Origin: Bacillus sp. FJAT-27916
GTDB taxonomy: Bacteria > Bacillota > Bacilli > Bacillales > Pradoshiaceae
DNA: 64,000 nt
Direction of reading: 5' to 3'
Assembly (NCBI RefSeq): GCF_001183965.1
Contig: NZ_LFZV01000001.1
Location: 1,058,594-1,122,593, forward strand
Shown here: positions 30,648-43,648 of the stretch, piece by piece
How positions within the stretch are numbered: the first letter of the stretch is position 1
How the letters are laid out: each line of letters opens with the position of its first letter
Notes under the pieces: model-generated
Told to the model about the DNA's origin: nothing
What the model saw: the letters and a program-made list of their open reading frames with translations, nothing else
Databases searched by the model: none
Translations under genes and position numbers: made by a program

Positions 30648-30959
30648 TTGTTTCACCTCCAGAATCCGAATTATGTCAACTCGATATTCTTATCAATTAA
30701 CATTCGCAACATATGATATTCTATCAAAATGTATTTCTTAATGCAATACTCAAGATGGAGCAAAATAAAAATTGCTTACGGAATAGCGGATTTTACTGTT
30801 AAGTTTCCCATCTTTACATTGAGTTTATGCGGGTTGGCTGATGTTTGCAAGCTGGGTATCTTTTTTGGGGTGAAAATGCAATTCTGACTTGGCGAAAGAA
30901 TGAGACCCTCTTAATCAGGCAATCCTATTAGGAAAAGAATGTCGAAGGGGGTAATTTGT
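30648..30959. other. rpsT-gpr divergent intergenic region
   Basis: About 310 bp without a gene. The left part holds the rpsT promoter. The right part should contain the forespore (sigma-F/G) promoter expected for gpr, but I find no pair of boxes good enough to call. Confidence 0.6.
30718..30746 (-). promoter_or_regulatory. Sigma-A promoter of rpsT
   Basis: On the minus strand TTGCAT (30741-30746), a 17-nt spacer and TAGAAT (30718-30723), about 70 nt before the start codon. Confidence 0.75.
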
Positions 30960-32063
30960 TTGAATAAGGAACTGGACTTATCCCAGTACGCTGTCCGAAC
31001 GGATCTGGCTGTTGAGGCAAGAGAATTGCTGGTTGAAGAGGTGGAGGATACCTCAAAGATTGCCGGCGTCATTCTAAAGGAAAAAGAAATTGACGGAATC
31101 GAGCTTTCTTATGTGGAGATCACGGAGGAAGGGGAGAAAGAGGTCGGGAAGAAGCCGGGCTTTTATATCACAATGGAAATGCAAGGGATTCGGGAGCAGG
31201 ATTCCAAGCTGCAAAGGCGGGTAGAGGCAGTTTTTGCGAAGCAGCTGGGATATATCCTGAAGAGGATCGGACTTTCAGCTGATGATTCCTGTCTTGTTGT
31301 TGGGCTTGGGAATTGGCATGTTACGCCGGATGCACTTGGACCGTCAGTTATTGAGAACCTTATCGTTACCCGTCATTTATTTGAATATCAGCCGACTGCC
31401 GTTTCGAAAGGTTTCAGGCCTGTAAGTGCCATCTCTCCTGGGGTAATGGGACTGACAGGAATTGAGACGAGCGATATTATCAAGGGAATAGTCGAAAAAA
31501 CGAATCCGGCTTTCATTATTGCGATTGACGCACTTGCGGCCCGCTCCATCGACCGGGTCAATACAACCATCCAAATAACGGATACAGGCATCCACCCAGG
31601 ATCTGGTGTTGGCAATAAGCGGAAGGAATTAAGCAAAGAAACACTTGGCATACCTGTCATTTCAGTCGGTATTCCTACCGTGGTGGATGCGGTAACGATC
31701 ACAGCTGATACGATTGATTATATATTGAAGCATTTTGGCCGTGAATTGAAGGAAGGGGACAGGCCGTCAAGAGCACTCGCTCCGGCGGGTATGACCTTTG
31801 GCGAGAAGAAAAAACTCAATGAAGATGATCTTCCAGAAGAGGAGCATCGCAAAACCTTCCTCGGCATCATCGGAACGTTGCCGGAGGAGGAGAAGAGAAG
31901 ACTCATTCATGAAGTGCTTTCCCCGCTTGGCCATAATTTGATGGTAACGCCGAAGGAAGTGGATGTCTTTATTGAGGATATGGCCAATCTAGTAGCGAAT
32001 GGTCTGAATGCGGCCCTGCATCAAGCGGTTGATCAGGATAACGCTGGATATTACACACACTAA
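30960..32063 (+). CDS. gpr: Germination protease GPR
   Basis: A 367-aa aspartic-type protease, made as a zymogen in the forespore, that degrades small acid-soluble spore proteins during germination. Conserved core: VRTDLAVEA near the start (the pro-peptide precedes it), [26 protein letters not shown] and [19 protein letters not shown] (about residues 200-220). TTG at 30960 follows GAAGGGGG at 8 nt and gives [10 protein letters not shown], matching the family. An ATG at 30939 lies too early. It is followed by spoIIP, the usual partner. Confidence 0.95.
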   Translation: MNKELDLSQYAVRTDLAVEARELLVEEVEDTSKIAGVILKEKEIDGIELSYVEITEEGEKEVGKKPGFYITMEMQGIREQDSKLQRRVEAVFAKQLGYILKRIGLSADDSCLVVGLGNWHVTPDALGPSVIENLIVTRHLFEYQPTAVSKGFRPVSAISPGVMGLTGIETSDIIKGIVEKTNPAFIIAIDALAARSIDRVNTTIQITDTGIHPGSGVGNKRKELSKETLGIPVISVGIPTVVDAVTITADTIDYILKHFGRELKEGDRPSRALAPAGMTFGEKKKLNEDDLPEEEHRKTFLGIIGTLPEEEKRRLIHEVLSPLGHNLMVTPKEVDVFIEDMANLVANGLNAALHQAVDQDNAGYYTH

Positions 32064-32134
32064 ATAGAAACAGTGGTTCTAGCAACTCTATCAGAGCATA
32101 CAATTTACTAGAATGCTCCTGAAAGGGTGGAACC

Positions 32135-33292
32135 ATGAAACGGACAAAGTCTAATCTGATAATTGCATTGCAAGCAGCCACCATTATTCGGTTTCTTTTC
32201 TATTTTGCCGGTGCCATGATCGTCCTGTTTTTATTCATTGGGCTGTTGACTGCTTTGAAGCCTGAATACCGGGTTTCATCTAATTCATTAAATGAAGCAA
32301 CGAAACAAATGGCTGGCAAGACACTATACAAGCATCTCATGAAAGGGAATATGTATCTTCAGCAATCACTTCCTGATGGGGATGTGCCAACAATCGGTGA
32401 GCAGCTGTTTCAATATGTAACTAATATAACGATGGATGACCCTAGAAGCCTGCTTGGGAGAGAGCTCCCCGGCTATTCCCTCTTTGATGGGGATATCCTG
32501 ATTGCAGGGGAAGGGACGAACTATACAAATATGCCGATTGAATCTGCTCCGCTGCCAGAGTCCCTCGAGAAGGATTCCGATACAGAGAAGATTGAGGAGA
32601 AAGATGATGTGGAGGATAAGAAGCAAACGGCACCAAAGGAGAAAAGAGTGTTCATTTATTTCTCGCATACCCGGGAGTCCTATCTTCCTCTATTAAAAGG
32701 GGTGACAGACCCTAACGCTGCGTCCCATTCGAAGGTGAATGTCACCCTTGTCGGCGATAAGCTAAAAGAGGCATTAGAAGAAAAAGGGGTCGGGGCAGAG
32801 GTGGATAAAACAGATGTCTATGCCCTTCTTCAAAAAAAGAACTTGAATTATGCAAGTTCATACACGGAATCAAGGAAGATAGTCGAGGAAGCGATAGCCC
32901 AGAAGAAAGATGCCCAATACTATGTTGATGTCCATCGGGATTCCCAAAGGAAAAAAGTGACGACGATTAAGATAGACGGGAAGGATTATGCAAAAATCTG
33001 TTTCATTATTGGGGGAGAGAACCCGAATTATGAAAAGAATTTGAAGCTGGCAAAGGAGATTCATAAACGTATCTCGGATAAATACCCAGGCTTAAGCCGT
33101 GGTGTCTTCGAGAAAAGGGGGGCGTCCACGAACGGGAAATTTAATCAGGACTTGTCAGAGAATGCGATGCTAGTGGAAGCGGGCGGTGTGGATAATACGA
33201 TGGAGGAATTGGATCGTTCCATGGAAGTGCTGGCAGGAGCGCTATCAGAGCATATACTTGATGCAGAGGCAGTCATGGGTGATGGCAGCTGA
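32135..33292 (+). CDS. spoIIP: Stage II sporulation protein P
   Basis: A 385-aa peptidoglycan amidase/endopeptidase of the DMP engulfment complex (SpoIID/M/P). One N-terminal membrane helix lies at about residues 20-42 (FLFYFAGAMIVLFLFIGLL). An acidic linker (DSDTEKIEEKDDVEDKK) leads to the catalytic domain beginning VFIYFSHTRESYLP. The zinc ligands include that His, VDVHRDSQR and a Glu in the C-terminal AMLVEAGG. AAAGGGTGG precedes the ATG. Normally under sigma-E control in the mother cell. Confidence 0.94.
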   Translation: MKRTKSNLIIALQAATIIRFLFYFAGAMIVLFLFIGLLTALKPEYRVSSNSLNEATKQMAGKTLYKHLMKGNMYLQQSLPDGDVPTIGEQLFQYVTNITMDDPRSLLGRELPGYSLFDGDILIAGEGTNYTNMPIESAPLPESLEKDSDTEKIEEKDDVEDKKQTAPKEKRVFIYFSHTRESYLPLLKGVTDPNAASHSKVNVTLVGDKLKEALEEKGVGAEVDKTDVYALLQKKNLNYASSYTESRKIVEEAIAQKKDAQYYVDVHRDSQRKKVTTIKIDGKDYAKICFIIGGENPNYEKNLKLAKEIHKRISDKYPGLSRGVFEKRGASTNGKFNQDLSENAMLVEAGGVDNTMEELDRSMEVLAGALSEHILDAEAVMGDGS

Positions 33293-33326
33293 CATCCGAA
33301 TGAATGACGATAAAGGAGAATGCTAA

Positions 33327-33659
33327 ATGGGTAAATTCATATGGAAAACAAGTTTGCTTGTTCTGCTTCTTTTCTTCGGAGTGATTTTGGGTATGCAATT
33401 TGCCAACCAAAATATGAAGAAGATGCAAGGCTATGAGGACCCGAGGATGTATGAAGCTTTTACGGTTAAGAAAGAGGGCGAGGGCGAGATCAATGCGACT
33501 GTGCTCGGAAAGGAAGTCTCGACTGGTGATATAGAGAAGAAGAAGGAAGAGATGGAAGAATGGAAAGCCTATAATGCGCTGTCAAGTGCGGGTAAAGGAA
33601 TTTCGAGTGCATGCACAGATATCTTTCAAGGCTTGGCGAAGCTTATCTCAGATGAATAA
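33327..33659 (+). CDS. yqxA: YqxA family membrane protein
   Basis: A 110-aa protein with one N-terminal helix (TSLLVLLLFFGVILGMQFA, about residues 8-26) followed by a charged helical domain (KKKEEMEEWKAYNALSSAGKG). It matches YqxA (DUF3679), of unknown function, always placed between spoIIP and lepA in bacilli. It starts 34 nt after spoIIP and a terminator follows. Confidence 0.85.
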   Translation: MGKFIWKTSLLVLLLFFGVILGMQFANQNMKKMQGYEDPRMYEAFTVKKEGEGEINATVLGKEVSTGDIEKKKEEMEEWKAYNALSSAGKGISSACTDIFQGLAKLISDE

Positions 33660-33672
33660 GAATGATGACATT

Positions 33673-33701
33673 CCCGAAGGACGTCTGTTTTTCGGGATTT
33701 T
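33673..33701 (+). terminator. Terminator after yqxA
   Basis: CCCGAA (33673-33678) pairs with TTCGGG (33691-33696) around a 12-nt loop, then ATTTTAT. Confidence 0.65.
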
Positions 33702-33872
33702 ATCTGAGCAGGATATGCGCTCAGTCCTCTTGGGACGTGTCTGTTCTTGATATTGGGAGAGAGTGTGAGAAATTAATTTTTGTGCTTGGGCATAAACCGT
33801 TTACGGTTTGAATTTCTTTCTGCTATAATCTACAGTATCTGTGTTTTGAAAGTAACAGGAGTGAAAACGACA

Positions 33873-35708
33873 ATGAATAATCAAGAACGGCTAGAAAGAC
33901 AGAAGAAAATCCGTAACTTCTCGATTATCGCCCATATTGACCATGGGAAATCGACGTTAGCGGATAGAATATTAGAGAAGACCAATGCCCTCACATCCAG
34001 AGAAATGAAGGATCAGCTTCTTGATTCCATGGATTTGGAAAGAGAGCGCGGCATTACGATTAAATTAAATGCCGTTCAATTGAAATATAAAGCTAAAGAT
34101 GGAGAAGAATACATCTACCATTTAATCGATACCCCCGGACATGTTGACTTCACGTATGAAGTATCCCGGTCCCTTGCAGCTTGTGAGGGGGCTGTCCTCG
34201 TCGTTGACGCTGCACAAGGTATTGAAGCTCAAACGCTTGCGAATGTTTATCTTGCACTTGATAATGACTTGGAAATCCTGCCAATCATCAACAAAATTGA
34301 CCTGCCAAGCGCGGACCCAGAGCGTGTGCGCCAGGAAATCGAGGATGTGATTGGACTGGATGCCTCTGAGGCGGTTCTTGCTTCCGCTAAGGCCGGTATC
34401 GGCATTGAGGAAATCCTTGAGCAGATTGCCGAGAAGGTTCCGGCACCAAGCGGTGACCCTGAAGCACCGCTCAAAGCGTTAATCTTTGACTCTTTATATG
34501 ATGCCTACCGAGGTGTTATTGCTTACATCCGTGTCGTAGAAGGAACAGTGAAGCCTGGCGATAAGATCAAGATGATGGCAACAGGCAAGGAATTTGAGGT
34601 TATCGAGGTTGGTGTGCATACACCAAAAGCAACGGTTTGTGATGAATTAACAGTCGGTGATGTAGGGTTCCTGACAGCAGCAATCAAGAATGTTGGTGAT
34701 ACCCAGGTCGGTGATACAATTACGAATGCGAAGAACGGCGCAACTGAGCCGCTTCCAGGCTACCGCCGCCTAAACCCGATGGTGTATTGCGGTCTATATC
34801 CAATCGACACAGCGAAATTCAATGATTTGCGCGAGGCATTAGAGAAACTCCAATTAAATGACTCTGCCTTGCAATACGAGCCGGAAACATCTCAAGCCCT
34901 AGGATTTGGCTTCCGCTGCGGATTCCTTGGACTGCTCCATATGGAAATCATCCAGGAGCGGATTGAACGTGAATTCAATATTGATTTGATTACAACCGCA
35001 CCGAGTGTTATTTACAAAGTGAAGATGACAGACGGAACGGAAATCGATATTGATAACCCGTCTAATATGCCTGACCCGCAGAAGATTGACCAGATTGAGG
35101 AGCCTTATGTGAAGGCGACATTGATGGCACCGAATGACTTTGTTGGAGCTATCATGGAATTGTGCCAAACAAAGCGCGGTAATTTCATCGATATGCAGTA
35201 TATTGATGAGAATCGTGTCAGCATCATCTACGAAATCCCGCTCTCTGAAATTGTTTACGATTTCTTCGATCAATTGAAGTCAAGCACGAAGGGATATGCA
35301 TCCTTCGATTATGAACTAATTGGCTATAAGGAATCGAAGCTTGTGAAGATGGACATCCTTCTAAACGGTGAAACAGTCGATGCCTTGAGCTTCATCGTTC
35401 ACAAAGACTTTGCTTATGAGCGCGGCAAGGTTATCGTAGAAAAATTAAAAGAGCTTATTCCACGCCAGCAATTTGAAGTGCCTGTTCAGGCCGCAATCGG
35501 CAATAAGATTGTTGCCCGCTCATCCATTAAAGCGATGAGAAAGAACGTCCTTGCTAAATGCTACGGCGGTGACATTTCCCGTAAGCGAAAGCTTCTTGAG
35601 AAGCAAAAGGAAGGGAAGAAGCGGATGAAGCAGGTCGGCTCTGTTGAAGTGCCGCAGGAGGCTTTCATGGCTGTCCTGAAAATGGATGACTCCAATTCGA
35701 AAAAATAA
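33873..35708 (+). CDS. lepA: Elongation factor 4 (LepA)
   Basis: A 611-aa translational GTPase that remodels stalled or back-translocated ribosomes. The G domain has AHIDHGKST (about residues 20-28), DTPGHVDF and [10 protein letters not shown] (about 131). Domains II, III and V follow, then the LepA-specific C-terminal domain ([30 protein letters not shown]). ATG 33873 is preceded by ACAGGAGTG; an earlier in-frame start lacks homology. Length matches the family. Confidence 0.97.
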   Translation: MNNQERLERQKKIRNFSIIAHIDHGKSTLADRILEKTNALTSREMKDQLLDSMDLERERGITIKLNAVQLKYKAKDGEEYIYHLIDTPGHVDFTYEVSRSLAACEGAVLVVDAAQGIEAQTLANVYLALDNDLEILPIINKIDLPSADPERVRQEIEDVIGLDASEAVLASAKAGIGIEEILEQIAEKVPAPSGDPEAPLKALIFDSLYDAYRGVIAYIRVVEGTVKPGDKIKMMATGKEFEVIEVGVHTPKATVCDELTVGDVGFLTAAIKNVGDTQVGDTITNAKNGATEPLPGYRRLNPMVYCGLYPIDTAKFNDLREALEKLQLNDSALQYEPETSQALGFGFRCGFLGLLHMEIIQERIEREFNIDLITTAPSVIYKVKMTDGTEIDIDNPSNMPDPQKIDQIEEPYVKATLMAPNDFVGAIMELCQTKRGNFIDMQYIDENRVSIIYEIPLSEIVYDFFDQLKSSTKGYASFDYELIGYKESKLVKMDILLNGETVDALSFIVHKDFAYERGKVIVEKLKELIPRQQFEVPVQAAIGNKIVARSSIKAMRKNVLAKCYGGDISRKRKLLEKQKEGKKRMKQVGSVEVPQEAFMAVLKMDDSNSKK

Positions 35709-35724
35709 CAAGAATACGTTCTAA

Positions 35725-35760
35725 AGAGGCCGGACATTTTTGTTCTGGCCTCTCTTTTAT
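35725..35760 (+). terminator. Terminator after lepA
   Basis: AGAGGCCGGA (from 35725) and TTCTGGCCTCT (to 35753) form a stem with a T-rich loop, then CTTTTATT. Confidence 0.85.
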
Positions 35761-35815
35761 TATGATGGTGATAATAGATCATCTATAGTTCTTTAAGAAA
35801 AGAGGTGCTTCTGCC

Positions 35816-36943
35816 TTGGCGCAAAGCATGTATGTTCACATACCTTTTTGTACGCAGATTTGTCATTACTGCGATTTCAATAAATTCTTTATTCAAAACC
35901 AGCCTGTTGAAGAATATCTTCGAAGTCTTGCGGGTGAAATGTCACTCTATCAAATGGGCAAGAGGGAGATGAAGACGGTCTTCATCGGCGGAGGAACACC
36001 GACGGCGCTGGATGCTGGCCAAATGGAGAAGCTTCTAGCATCCATTCATGAGAACATCCGCTTAGGGGATGAGTATGAGTTCACAATGGAGGCCAATCCG
36101 GGGGATTTGACAAAGGAAAAGCTCGCAGTCATGAAGGCGGCAGGCGTCAATCGCTTGAGCTTGGGGGTACAGACCTTCAATGAAGAGCTCTTGAAGAAAA
36201 TCGGCCGCGGACATACCTCCGAGGATGTGTACCGGAATATTGAACTGGCGCGGGAGGCGGGATTTGAGAATATCAGTATTGACTTGATTTACTCCCTGCC
36301 TGGCCAGACGATAGAGGACTTGCAAGACACGATTAACCGGGCGCTTGAACTCGAGCTGCCTCATTTCTCAGCCTATTCGCTTATTATTGAGCCGAAGACA
36401 GTCTTTTACATCATGCTGAATAAAGGCAAGCTCTCCCTCCCTTCAGAGGATACGGAAGCCTCCATGTATGAATATGTAATGGAGCGGATGGAGAAGGCAG
36501 GCTACCATCAATATGAAATCTCAAACTTCGGCAAGCCGGGCTTTGAGAGCAAGCATAATCTCGTCTATTGGAATAATGAGGAGTATTATGGATTAGGAGC
36601 AGGTGCACACGGCTATCTGAATGGGGTGCGCTACCATAATCATGGTCCGCTCAAAAAATACATGAATGACATCGCAAATGGGGAGAAACCTATCATTGAC
36701 CAGGCAAATGTCACGAAGAAGGAAAGAATGGAGGAAGAGATGTTCCTTGGTCTGAGAAAGACAGAGGGTGTCTCTATCCAAGGATTTAAGCAGCGTTTTG
36801 GTATTGACATGAACGATGTATTCGGTGAGGCCATCGCTAATTTCCTTCAAAAAGAACTGCTTGTCATAGAGGGCGGAAATATTAAGCTTACCCATCAAGG
36901 AAAATTAATTGGCAATGAAGTATTTCAGGATTTTTTATTATAG
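35816..36943 (+). CDS. hemW: Heme chaperone HemW (radical SAM)
   Basis: A 375-aa radical-SAM protein, formerly annotated as coproporphyrinogen oxidase-like HemN; HemW inserts heme into respiratory enzymes. The [4Fe-4S] motif CTQICHYCDF is at residues 12-21 (CxxxCxxC). GGGTPTAL and ANPGDL are SAM-binding segments, and a HemN C-terminal domain follows. It lacks the extra N-terminal part of true HemN, typical of HemW. TTG at 35816 follows AGAGGTG by 8 nt. Confidence 0.93.
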   Translation: MAQSMYVHIPFCTQICHYCDFNKFFIQNQPVEEYLRSLAGEMSLYQMGKREMKTVFIGGGTPTALDAGQMEKLLASIHENIRLGDEYEFTMEANPGDLTKEKLAVMKAAGVNRLSLGVQTFNEELLKKIGRGHTSEDVYRNIELAREAGFENISIDLIYSLPGQTIEDLQDTINRALELELPHFSAYSLIIEPKTVFYIMLNKGKLSLPSEDTEASMYEYVMERMEKAGYHQYEISNFGKPGFESKHNLVYWNNEEYYGLGAGAHGYLNGVRYHNHGPLKKYMNDIANGEKPIIDQANVTKKERMEEEMFLGLRKTEGVSIQGFKQRFGIDMNDVFGEAIANFLQKELLVIEGGNIKLTHQGKLIGNEVFQDFLL

Positions 36944-36977
36944 TTAAAAAATGACGCTGAAAACATAATCATAACCG

Positions 36978-37043
36978 TTGACACGTTACGGCCGTTTTGA
37001 TACTTTATTTATAGACTTAGCACTCGGAGGCAAAGAGTGCTAA
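36978..37043 (+). promoter_or_regulatory. Promoter and CIRCE operator of the hrcA operon
   Basis: TTGACA (36978-36983) and a -10-like TACTTT (37001-37006) at 17-nt spacing are followed by a perfect CIRCE element: TTAGCACTC (37017-37025), 9-nt spacer, GAGTGCTAA (37035-37043). HrcA binds CIRCE and represses this operon until heat shock titrates GroEL. The CIRCE 3' arm lies only 15 nt from the hrcA start codon, so it also forms a hairpin in the mRNA leader. Confidence 0.95.
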
Positions 37044-37058
37044 CAGGGGTGATTATCG

Positions 37059-38099
37059 ATGTTAACAAACAGACAACTGCTTATATTACAAGTGATCATC
37101 GATGATTTTATATCGACCGCTCAGCCTGTCGGTTCACGCAATATTTCGAAGAAGGATGGCATTTCACTGAGCTCGGCTACAATCAGAAATGAAATGGCTG
37201 ACCTTGAGGAAATGGGATACTTAGAGAAAACTCATACATCCTCCGGGCGTATTCCGTCGGAAAAAGGGTATCGATACTATGTGGATCATCTTGTATCACC
37301 GCAGCAGCTTCAAAAGGAAGACATCCATAAGTTAAAATCGATTTTTAAAGATAAGCTTTTCGAGCTAGAGAAGATTGTCCAGCGCTCTGCCGGCATTCTC
37401 TCTGAAATCACTAATTATACGACCATCATGCTGGGGCCTGCTGTGTCGGATAATTATTTACGCAGAATCCAAATCGTTCCGCTTGGCAATAATACTGCCA
37501 CAGCTATCATCGTCACGGATACCGGGCATGTTGAAAATAAGATGATTTATCTCCCTCCAGGCATTGACATGGATGAAATGGAGAGAGTCGTTAATATCTT
37601 GAATGAACGGCTGATAGGCGTTCCTTTAACCCAGTTGAAGGAAAAGATCTATAAGGAGGTTGCTGTACTATTAAAGCAGCATATCACGAACTATGATATG
37701 GTGCTGAATATGATTGCGGCCACATTGCAGATTCCGGCAAACGAGAAGCTGTTCTTTGGCGGTAAAGCAAATATGCTCAGCCAGCCTGAATTCCATGATA
37801 TTGAGAAAGTGAAGGCGATTCTCAATGTTATTGAACAGGAAAAGGATCTGTATGATTTAGTGAGTCAAACACCTGTTGGCATCAATGTCCGGATTGGTCA
37901 TGAGAATAATAATCTTGCGTTAAGCAATTGCAGCATCATAAGCGCCACGTATTCCATTGGTGATGAAAGCCTTGGTTCCATCGCAATTCTTGGACCAACC
38001 AGAATGGATTATGCGCGTGTCATTGGTTTACTGTCCTTTTTCTCTGACAATTTGAGCGCGATGCTAACGGAGCAGTATCAAAATAAAAAGGAACGGTAA
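37059..38099 (+). CDS. hrcA: Heat-inducible transcription repressor HrcA
   Basis: A 346-aa repressor of class I heat-shock genes. The N-terminal winged helix (about residues 1-85) includes [31 protein letters not shown]-like middle/C-terminal domain follows with the conserved VRIGHENN and [15 protein letters not shown]. It binds the CIRCE element just upstream, giving autoregulation. It is the first gene of hrcA-grpE-dnaK-dnaJ. Confidence 0.96.
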   Translation: MLTNRQLLILQVIIDDFISTAQPVGSRNISKKDGISLSSATIRNEMADLEEMGYLEKTHTSSGRIPSEKGYRYYVDHLVSPQQLQKEDIHKLKSIFKDKLFELEKIVQRSAGILSEITNYTTIMLGPAVSDNYLRRIQIVPLGNNTATAIIVTDTGHVENKMIYLPPGIDMDEMERVVNILNERLIGVPLTQLKEKIYKEVAVLLKQHITNYDMVLNMIAATLQIPANEKLFFGGKANMLSQPEFHDIEKVKAILNVIEQEKDLYDLVSQTPVGINVRIGHENNNLALSNCSIISATYSIGDESLGSIAILGPTRMDYARVIGLLSFFSDNLSAMLTEQYQNKKER

Positions 38100-38155
38100 T
38101 AGTAGTAATGTCGTTCTTGAATATATTGGCAAAGCTTATAGGGAGGTGAGAAGCA

Positions 38156-38752
38156 GTGGCTGAAAATAAACAGGATCAAGCTGTTGATGAAACAATTGAA
38201 GAAATATTCGATGAAACAGATGTGAATGAAACACAAGATACAGATTCAACTGAATCTGGTGCAGCTGATGCGGCTTCTGATGAGGTAGCAGAGGGAAGCA
38301 CTGGAGGCAAGGAAGCTGAGCTTGAACAAAAGCTGAAGGAAGCAGAGGCGAAATATTTGCGTCTTTATGCCGATTTCGATAATTATCGCCGCCGTGTGAA
38401 GCTTGATGCAGAGGCAGCGCAGAAGTACAGAGCGCAATCCTTGGTAACAAATTTACTGCCGGCGTTGGATAACTTTGAACGAGCACTTATGATTTCGACA
38501 GATAATGAAGAAACAAAGGCACTTCTACAAGGAATGAATATGGTCTTAAGCGGTATTCAAGCAGCCCTTAAGGAAGAAGGCGTTGAAGAAATCAAAGCTG
38601 TCGGAGAGGAATTTGACCCGCATCAGCATCAGGCTGTCATGCAGGATAATAATCCAGACTTTGGTTCAAACATTGTTGTGGAAGAGCTTCAAAAAGGCTA
38701 TAAACTTAAGGACCGTGTGATTCGACCATCTATGGTAAAAGTGAATCAATAA
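38156..38752 (+). CDS. grpE: Nucleotide exchange factor GrpE
   Basis: A 198-aa DnaK nucleotide-exchange factor. An acidic disordered N-terminus (about residues 1-60) leads to a long coiled coil ([26 protein letters not shown]) and a C-terminal beta wing ([12 protein letters not shown]...[19 protein letters not shown]) that contacts DnaK. GTG start at 38156 with GGGAGGTGAGAAGC upstream. Confidence 0.96.
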   Translation: MAENKQDQAVDETIEEIFDETDVNETQDTDSTESGAADAASDEVAEGSTGGKEAELEQKLKEAEAKYLRLYADFDNYRRRVKLDAEAAQKYRAQSLVTNLLPALDNFERALMISTDNEETKALLQGMNMVLSGIQAALKEEGVEEIKAVGEEFDPHQHQAVMQDNNPDFGSNIVVEELQKGYKLKDRVIRPSMVKVNQ

Positions 38753-38774
38753 GGTTACATATTACGGGAGGTAA

Positions 38775-40610
<1,836 letters not shown>

Positions 40611-40626
40611 TTTCTGAACGAAAAGA

Positions 40627-40662
40627 GTCAAAGTCAAGGCATGCTTGACTTTGGCTTTTTTT
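40627..40662 (+). terminator. Terminator after dnaK
   Basis: GTCAAAGTCAAG (40627-40638) pairs with CTTGACTTTGGC (40644-40655) with one G-U pair, then seven T. It would attenuate transcription into dnaJ. Confidence 0.88.
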
Positions 40663-40688
40663 AACGTCTTATCCATTTGTTGTTTATA

Positions 40689-40718
40689 TTGCAACTCATG
40701 TTTATCAAGTGGTACAAT
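40689..40718 (+). promoter_or_regulatory. Internal sigma-A promoter before dnaJ
   Basis: TTGCAA (40689-40694), an 18-nt spacer and TACAAT (40713-40718), 48 nt upstream of dnaJ and just after the dnaK terminator. It allows CIRCE-independent expression of dnaJ-prmA-rsmE-mtaB. Confidence 0.7.
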
Positions 40719-40766
40719 ATTTTTTATGTGAAACGACGGATATTACAAGAATCAGGAGTGTGAGGA

Positions 40767-41894
40767 ATGAGCAAACGGGATTATTATGAGGTGCTTGGGG
40801 TTGGCAAAAATGCCTCGAAGGATGAATTGAAGAAAGCGTATCGTCGCCTTTCCAAACAATATCACCCTGACATTAATAAAGAAGCAGATGCAACAGAGAA
40901 GTTTAAAGAGGTCAAAGAAGCGTATGAAGTTTTAAGCGATGATCAAAAGAGAGCGCGCTATGACCAATTCGGTCATGAGGATCCAACTCAAGGCTTCGGG
41001 GGAGCCGGCGGTGCTGGGTTTGAAGGCTTCGGCGGATTTGAGGATATATTCAACACATTCTTTGGCGGAGGCGGCCGCCGCCGTGATCCAAATGCTCCTC
41101 GTCAAGGGGATGATTTACAATACACAATGACACTTTCCTTTGAAGAGGCGTGCTTTGGAACTGAAACAACCATTGAAATACCAAGGGATGAAGAATGTGA
41201 GACATGTAAGGGAAGCGGTGCTAAGCCGGGAACTTCTCCTGAAACTTGCTCTCATTGTAATGGTACAGGTCAGCTGAATGTGGAACAAAATACACCATTC
41301 GGCCGGATTGTAAACCGCCGTGTATGTCAGCATTGCAGCGGTACAGGGAAGATTATTAAGCATAAATGCGCAACCTGTCACGGAAAAGGTACGGTCAGAA
41401 AACGTAACAAAATTCAAATTAAGGTACCAGCAGGTGTGGACGATGGCCAGCAATTGCGTGTACCAGGCAAGGGTGAGCCAGGCGTAAATGGCGGGCCGGC
41501 TGGAGATTTATTCGTCGTCTTCCAAATTAAACCTCATGAATTCTTTGAGCGTGATGGGGATGATATTTATTGTGAAATGCCAATTACCTTTGCACAGGCA
41601 GCCTTAGGGGATGAAATCGAAGTACCGACCATCCATGGGAAGGTGAAGCTGAAGGTGCCGGCCGGCACGCAAACAGGCACTCGTTTCCGCTTGAAGGGCA
41701 AGGGCGTGCAAAATGTAAGAGGCTATGGCCAGGGCGACCAGCATATCCGTATTTTAGTCGTAACACCGACAAAGCTATCTGATAAGCAGAAAGAACTAAT
41801 CAGAGAGTTTGCGGAAATCAGCGGTCAAGGTCAATTGGACGAACATGAAGAAGGTTTCTTCTCAAAAGTAAAAAGAGCATTTAAAGGTGAATAA
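40767..41894 (+). CDS. dnaJ: Co-chaperone DnaJ (Hsp40)
   Basis: A 375-aa type I Hsp40. The J domain carries HPD at residues 33-35 (YHPDIN). A Gly/Phe-rich linker spans about residues 75-110. The zinc domain has four CxxCxGxG repeats: [24 protein letters not shown] and CATCHGKG. C-terminal peptide-binding domains follow. Complete and typical in length. Confidence 0.98.
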   Translation: MSKRDYYEVLGVGKNASKDELKKAYRRLSKQYHPDINKEADATEKFKEVKEAYEVLSDDQKRARYDQFGHEDPTQGFGGAGGAGFEGFGGFEDIFNTFFGGGGRRRDPNAPRQGDDLQYTMTLSFEEACFGTETTIEIPRDEECETCKGSGAKPGTSPETCSHCNGTGQLNVEQNTPFGRIVNRRVCQHCSGTGKIIKHKCATCHGKGTVRKRNKIQIKVPAGVDDGQQLRVPGKGEPGVNGGPAGDLFVVFQIKPHEFFERDGDDIYCEMPITFAQAALGDEIEVPTIHGKVKLKVPAGTQTGTRFRLKGKGVQNVRGYGQGDQHIRILVVTPTKLSDKQKELIREFAEISGQGQLDEHEEGFFSKVKRAFKGE

Positions 41895-41912
41895 ACAGGT
41901 AGGAGTTGGTAG

Positions 41913-42854
41913 ATGATGAAATGGTCCGAATTATGTATTCATACAACAAATGAAGCAGTCGAACCAATATCGAATATATTGCATGAGGCAGGAGCAAGCG
42001 GTGTGGTGATTGAAGATCCGCTTGAGCTTGTCCGTGAAAGGGAGAATGTATTCGGCGAAATCTATCAGCTCGACCCTAATGATTTTCCAGATGAGGGTGT
42101 CATTGTAAAGGCATACCTGCCGGTTAATAGCTTTCTTGGCGAAACAGTCGATGGGATCAAGGACTTGATTAATAACCTTGTTGAATATGATATTGATCTG
42201 GGTGCTAATAAAGTAACAATCAGTGAAGTAAATGAGGAAGAATGGGCAACTGCCTGGAAGAAATATTATCATCCGGTGAAGATTTCTGAACAAATCACGA
42301 TTGTTCCGACATGGGAGGAATACACTCCTGTTAGCAGTGATGAGAAGATTATTGAACTAGATCCGGGGATGGCATTTGGAACAGGTACACATCCAACGAC
42401 AATCCTCTGTATTCAGGCGCTTGAAAAACAGGTTAAACCGGGGATGCATATCATTGATGTGGGAACAGGTTCAGGCGTATTGACGATTGCGGCAGCGAAA
42501 TACGGCGCAGAAGAAATTCTTGCGCTTGACTTAGATGAAGTGGCCGTGAATAGCGCGAAAATCAATTGTAAGCTCAACAAGGTTCATGATAAGGTAACCA
42601 TTAAGCAGAATGACTTGTTGAAGGAAGTAGATTTCGAGGCTGACATCATTGTCGCAAATATTTTGGCTGAAGTCATTGTTCGCTTTACAGATGATGTGGA
42701 GAGACTTCTTAAGCCTGGCGGACGCTTTATCTCCTCTGGCATTATCAAGCAGAAAAGAGCTGAGGTGGAAGAGGCCATTAAGAATAGCGGCTTAATCATT
42801 GAGGAAGTCATGACGATGGAGGACTGGGTGTCCATTACAGCAGTTAAGCAATAA
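41913..42854 (+). CDS. prmA: Ribosomal protein L11 methyltransferase
   Basis: A 313-aa SAM-dependent enzyme that trimethylates lysines and the N-terminus of L11. The N-terminal substrate-recognition domain begins [11 protein letters not shown]; the catalytic domain has [20 protein letters not shown] (about residues 180-200) and IVANILAEV, the NPP-like motif position. ATG 41913 or 41916 are equally possible. It starts 18 nt after dnaJ. Confidence 0.95.
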   Translation: MMKWSELCIHTTNEAVEPISNILHEAGASGVVIEDPLELVRERENVFGEIYQLDPNDFPDEGVIVKAYLPVNSFLGETVDGIKDLINNLVEYDIDLGANKVTISEVNEEEWATAWKKYYHPVKISEQITIVPTWEEYTPVSSDEKIIELDPGMAFGTGTHPTTILCIQALEKQVKPGMHIIDVGTGSGVLTIAAAKYGAEEILALDLDEVAVNSAKINCKLNKVHDKVTIKQNDLLKEVDFEADIIVANILAEVIVRFTDDVERLLKPGGRFISSGIIKQKRAEVEEAIKNSGLIIEEVMTMEDWVSITAVKQ

Positions 42855-42896
42855 GGCGTTATAGTACGATTTTAGAAGGAAGAAGGATGCGAGGCC

Positions 42897-43643
42897 ATGC
42901 AGAGATATTTTATTCATGAGATGAACGATGAGGAGAACGTCATCGTCTCGGGAGATGATTTTCATCATATGACTCGGGTGATGCGGATGGAGACTGGCGA
43001 CCAGTTTATGGGAGTCATCAATGCCAAGACAGCGCTCATTCAAATTGATACCATCCTTGATGAGTCTCTTCGTGGCCGCATCATTGAATGGGTGGATGAA
43101 TCAGTGGAAATGCCCGTTCAAGTGAGTATCGCGAACGGCTTGCCTAAAGGGGATAAATTAGAGTGGGTCATTCAAAAAGGGACGGAGCTTGGGGCTCATG
43201 CATTTATCCCTTTTGTGGCAACTCGTTCCATTGTTAAATGGGATGCAAAGAAAGCCGCCAAGAAAACGGAACGGCTGCGCAAGATTGCAAAAGAGGCGGC
43301 AGAGCAATCGCATCGTACGGTCATCCCGCGAATTGACGACCCAGTTTCATTTGAGGGATTACTGAAGCAATTAGATGGCTTTGACCATAAGCTCGTAGCT
43401 TATGAGGAAGAGGCAAAGCAAGGAGAAAGTATGCGGCTGGCTGAAACATTGCAAGCCGTCAAACCTGGAGAAAAACTTCTCATTGTCTTTGGGCCTGAGG
43501 GAGGCCTGGACGAAAAAGAGGTAGAGCGTTTGCTCGCTCAAGGCTTTATGACATGCAGCCTTGGACCCCGCATTCTCCGCACAGAGACAGCGCCATTATA
43601 TGCATTGTCAGCAATATCTTATCAATTAGAATTAGCGAGGTGA
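42897..43643 (+). CDS. rsmE: 16S rRNA m3U1498 methyltransferase RsmE
   Basis: A 248-aa SPOUT methyltransferase that modifies U1498 of 16S rRNA. An N-terminal PUA-like domain (MQRYFIHEM...) is followed by the knotted SAM domain with KGTELGAHAFIPFVATRS, LIVFGPEGGLDEKEVE and LGPRILRTETAPLYAL. Corresponds to B. subtilis yqeU. It ends 5 nt before mtaB. Confidence 0.95.
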   Translation: MQRYFIHEMNDEENVIVSGDDFHHMTRVMRMETGDQFMGVINAKTALIQIDTILDESLRGRIIEWVDESVEMPVQVSIANGLPKGDKLEWVIQKGTELGAHAFIPFVATRSIVKWDAKKAAKKTERLRKIAKEAAEQSHRTVIPRIDDPVSFEGLLKQLDGFDHKLVAYEEEAKQGESMRLAETLQAVKPGEKLLIVFGPEGGLDEKEVERLLAQGFMTCSLGPRILRTETAPLYALSAISYQLELAR

Positions 43644-43648
43644 AGGAA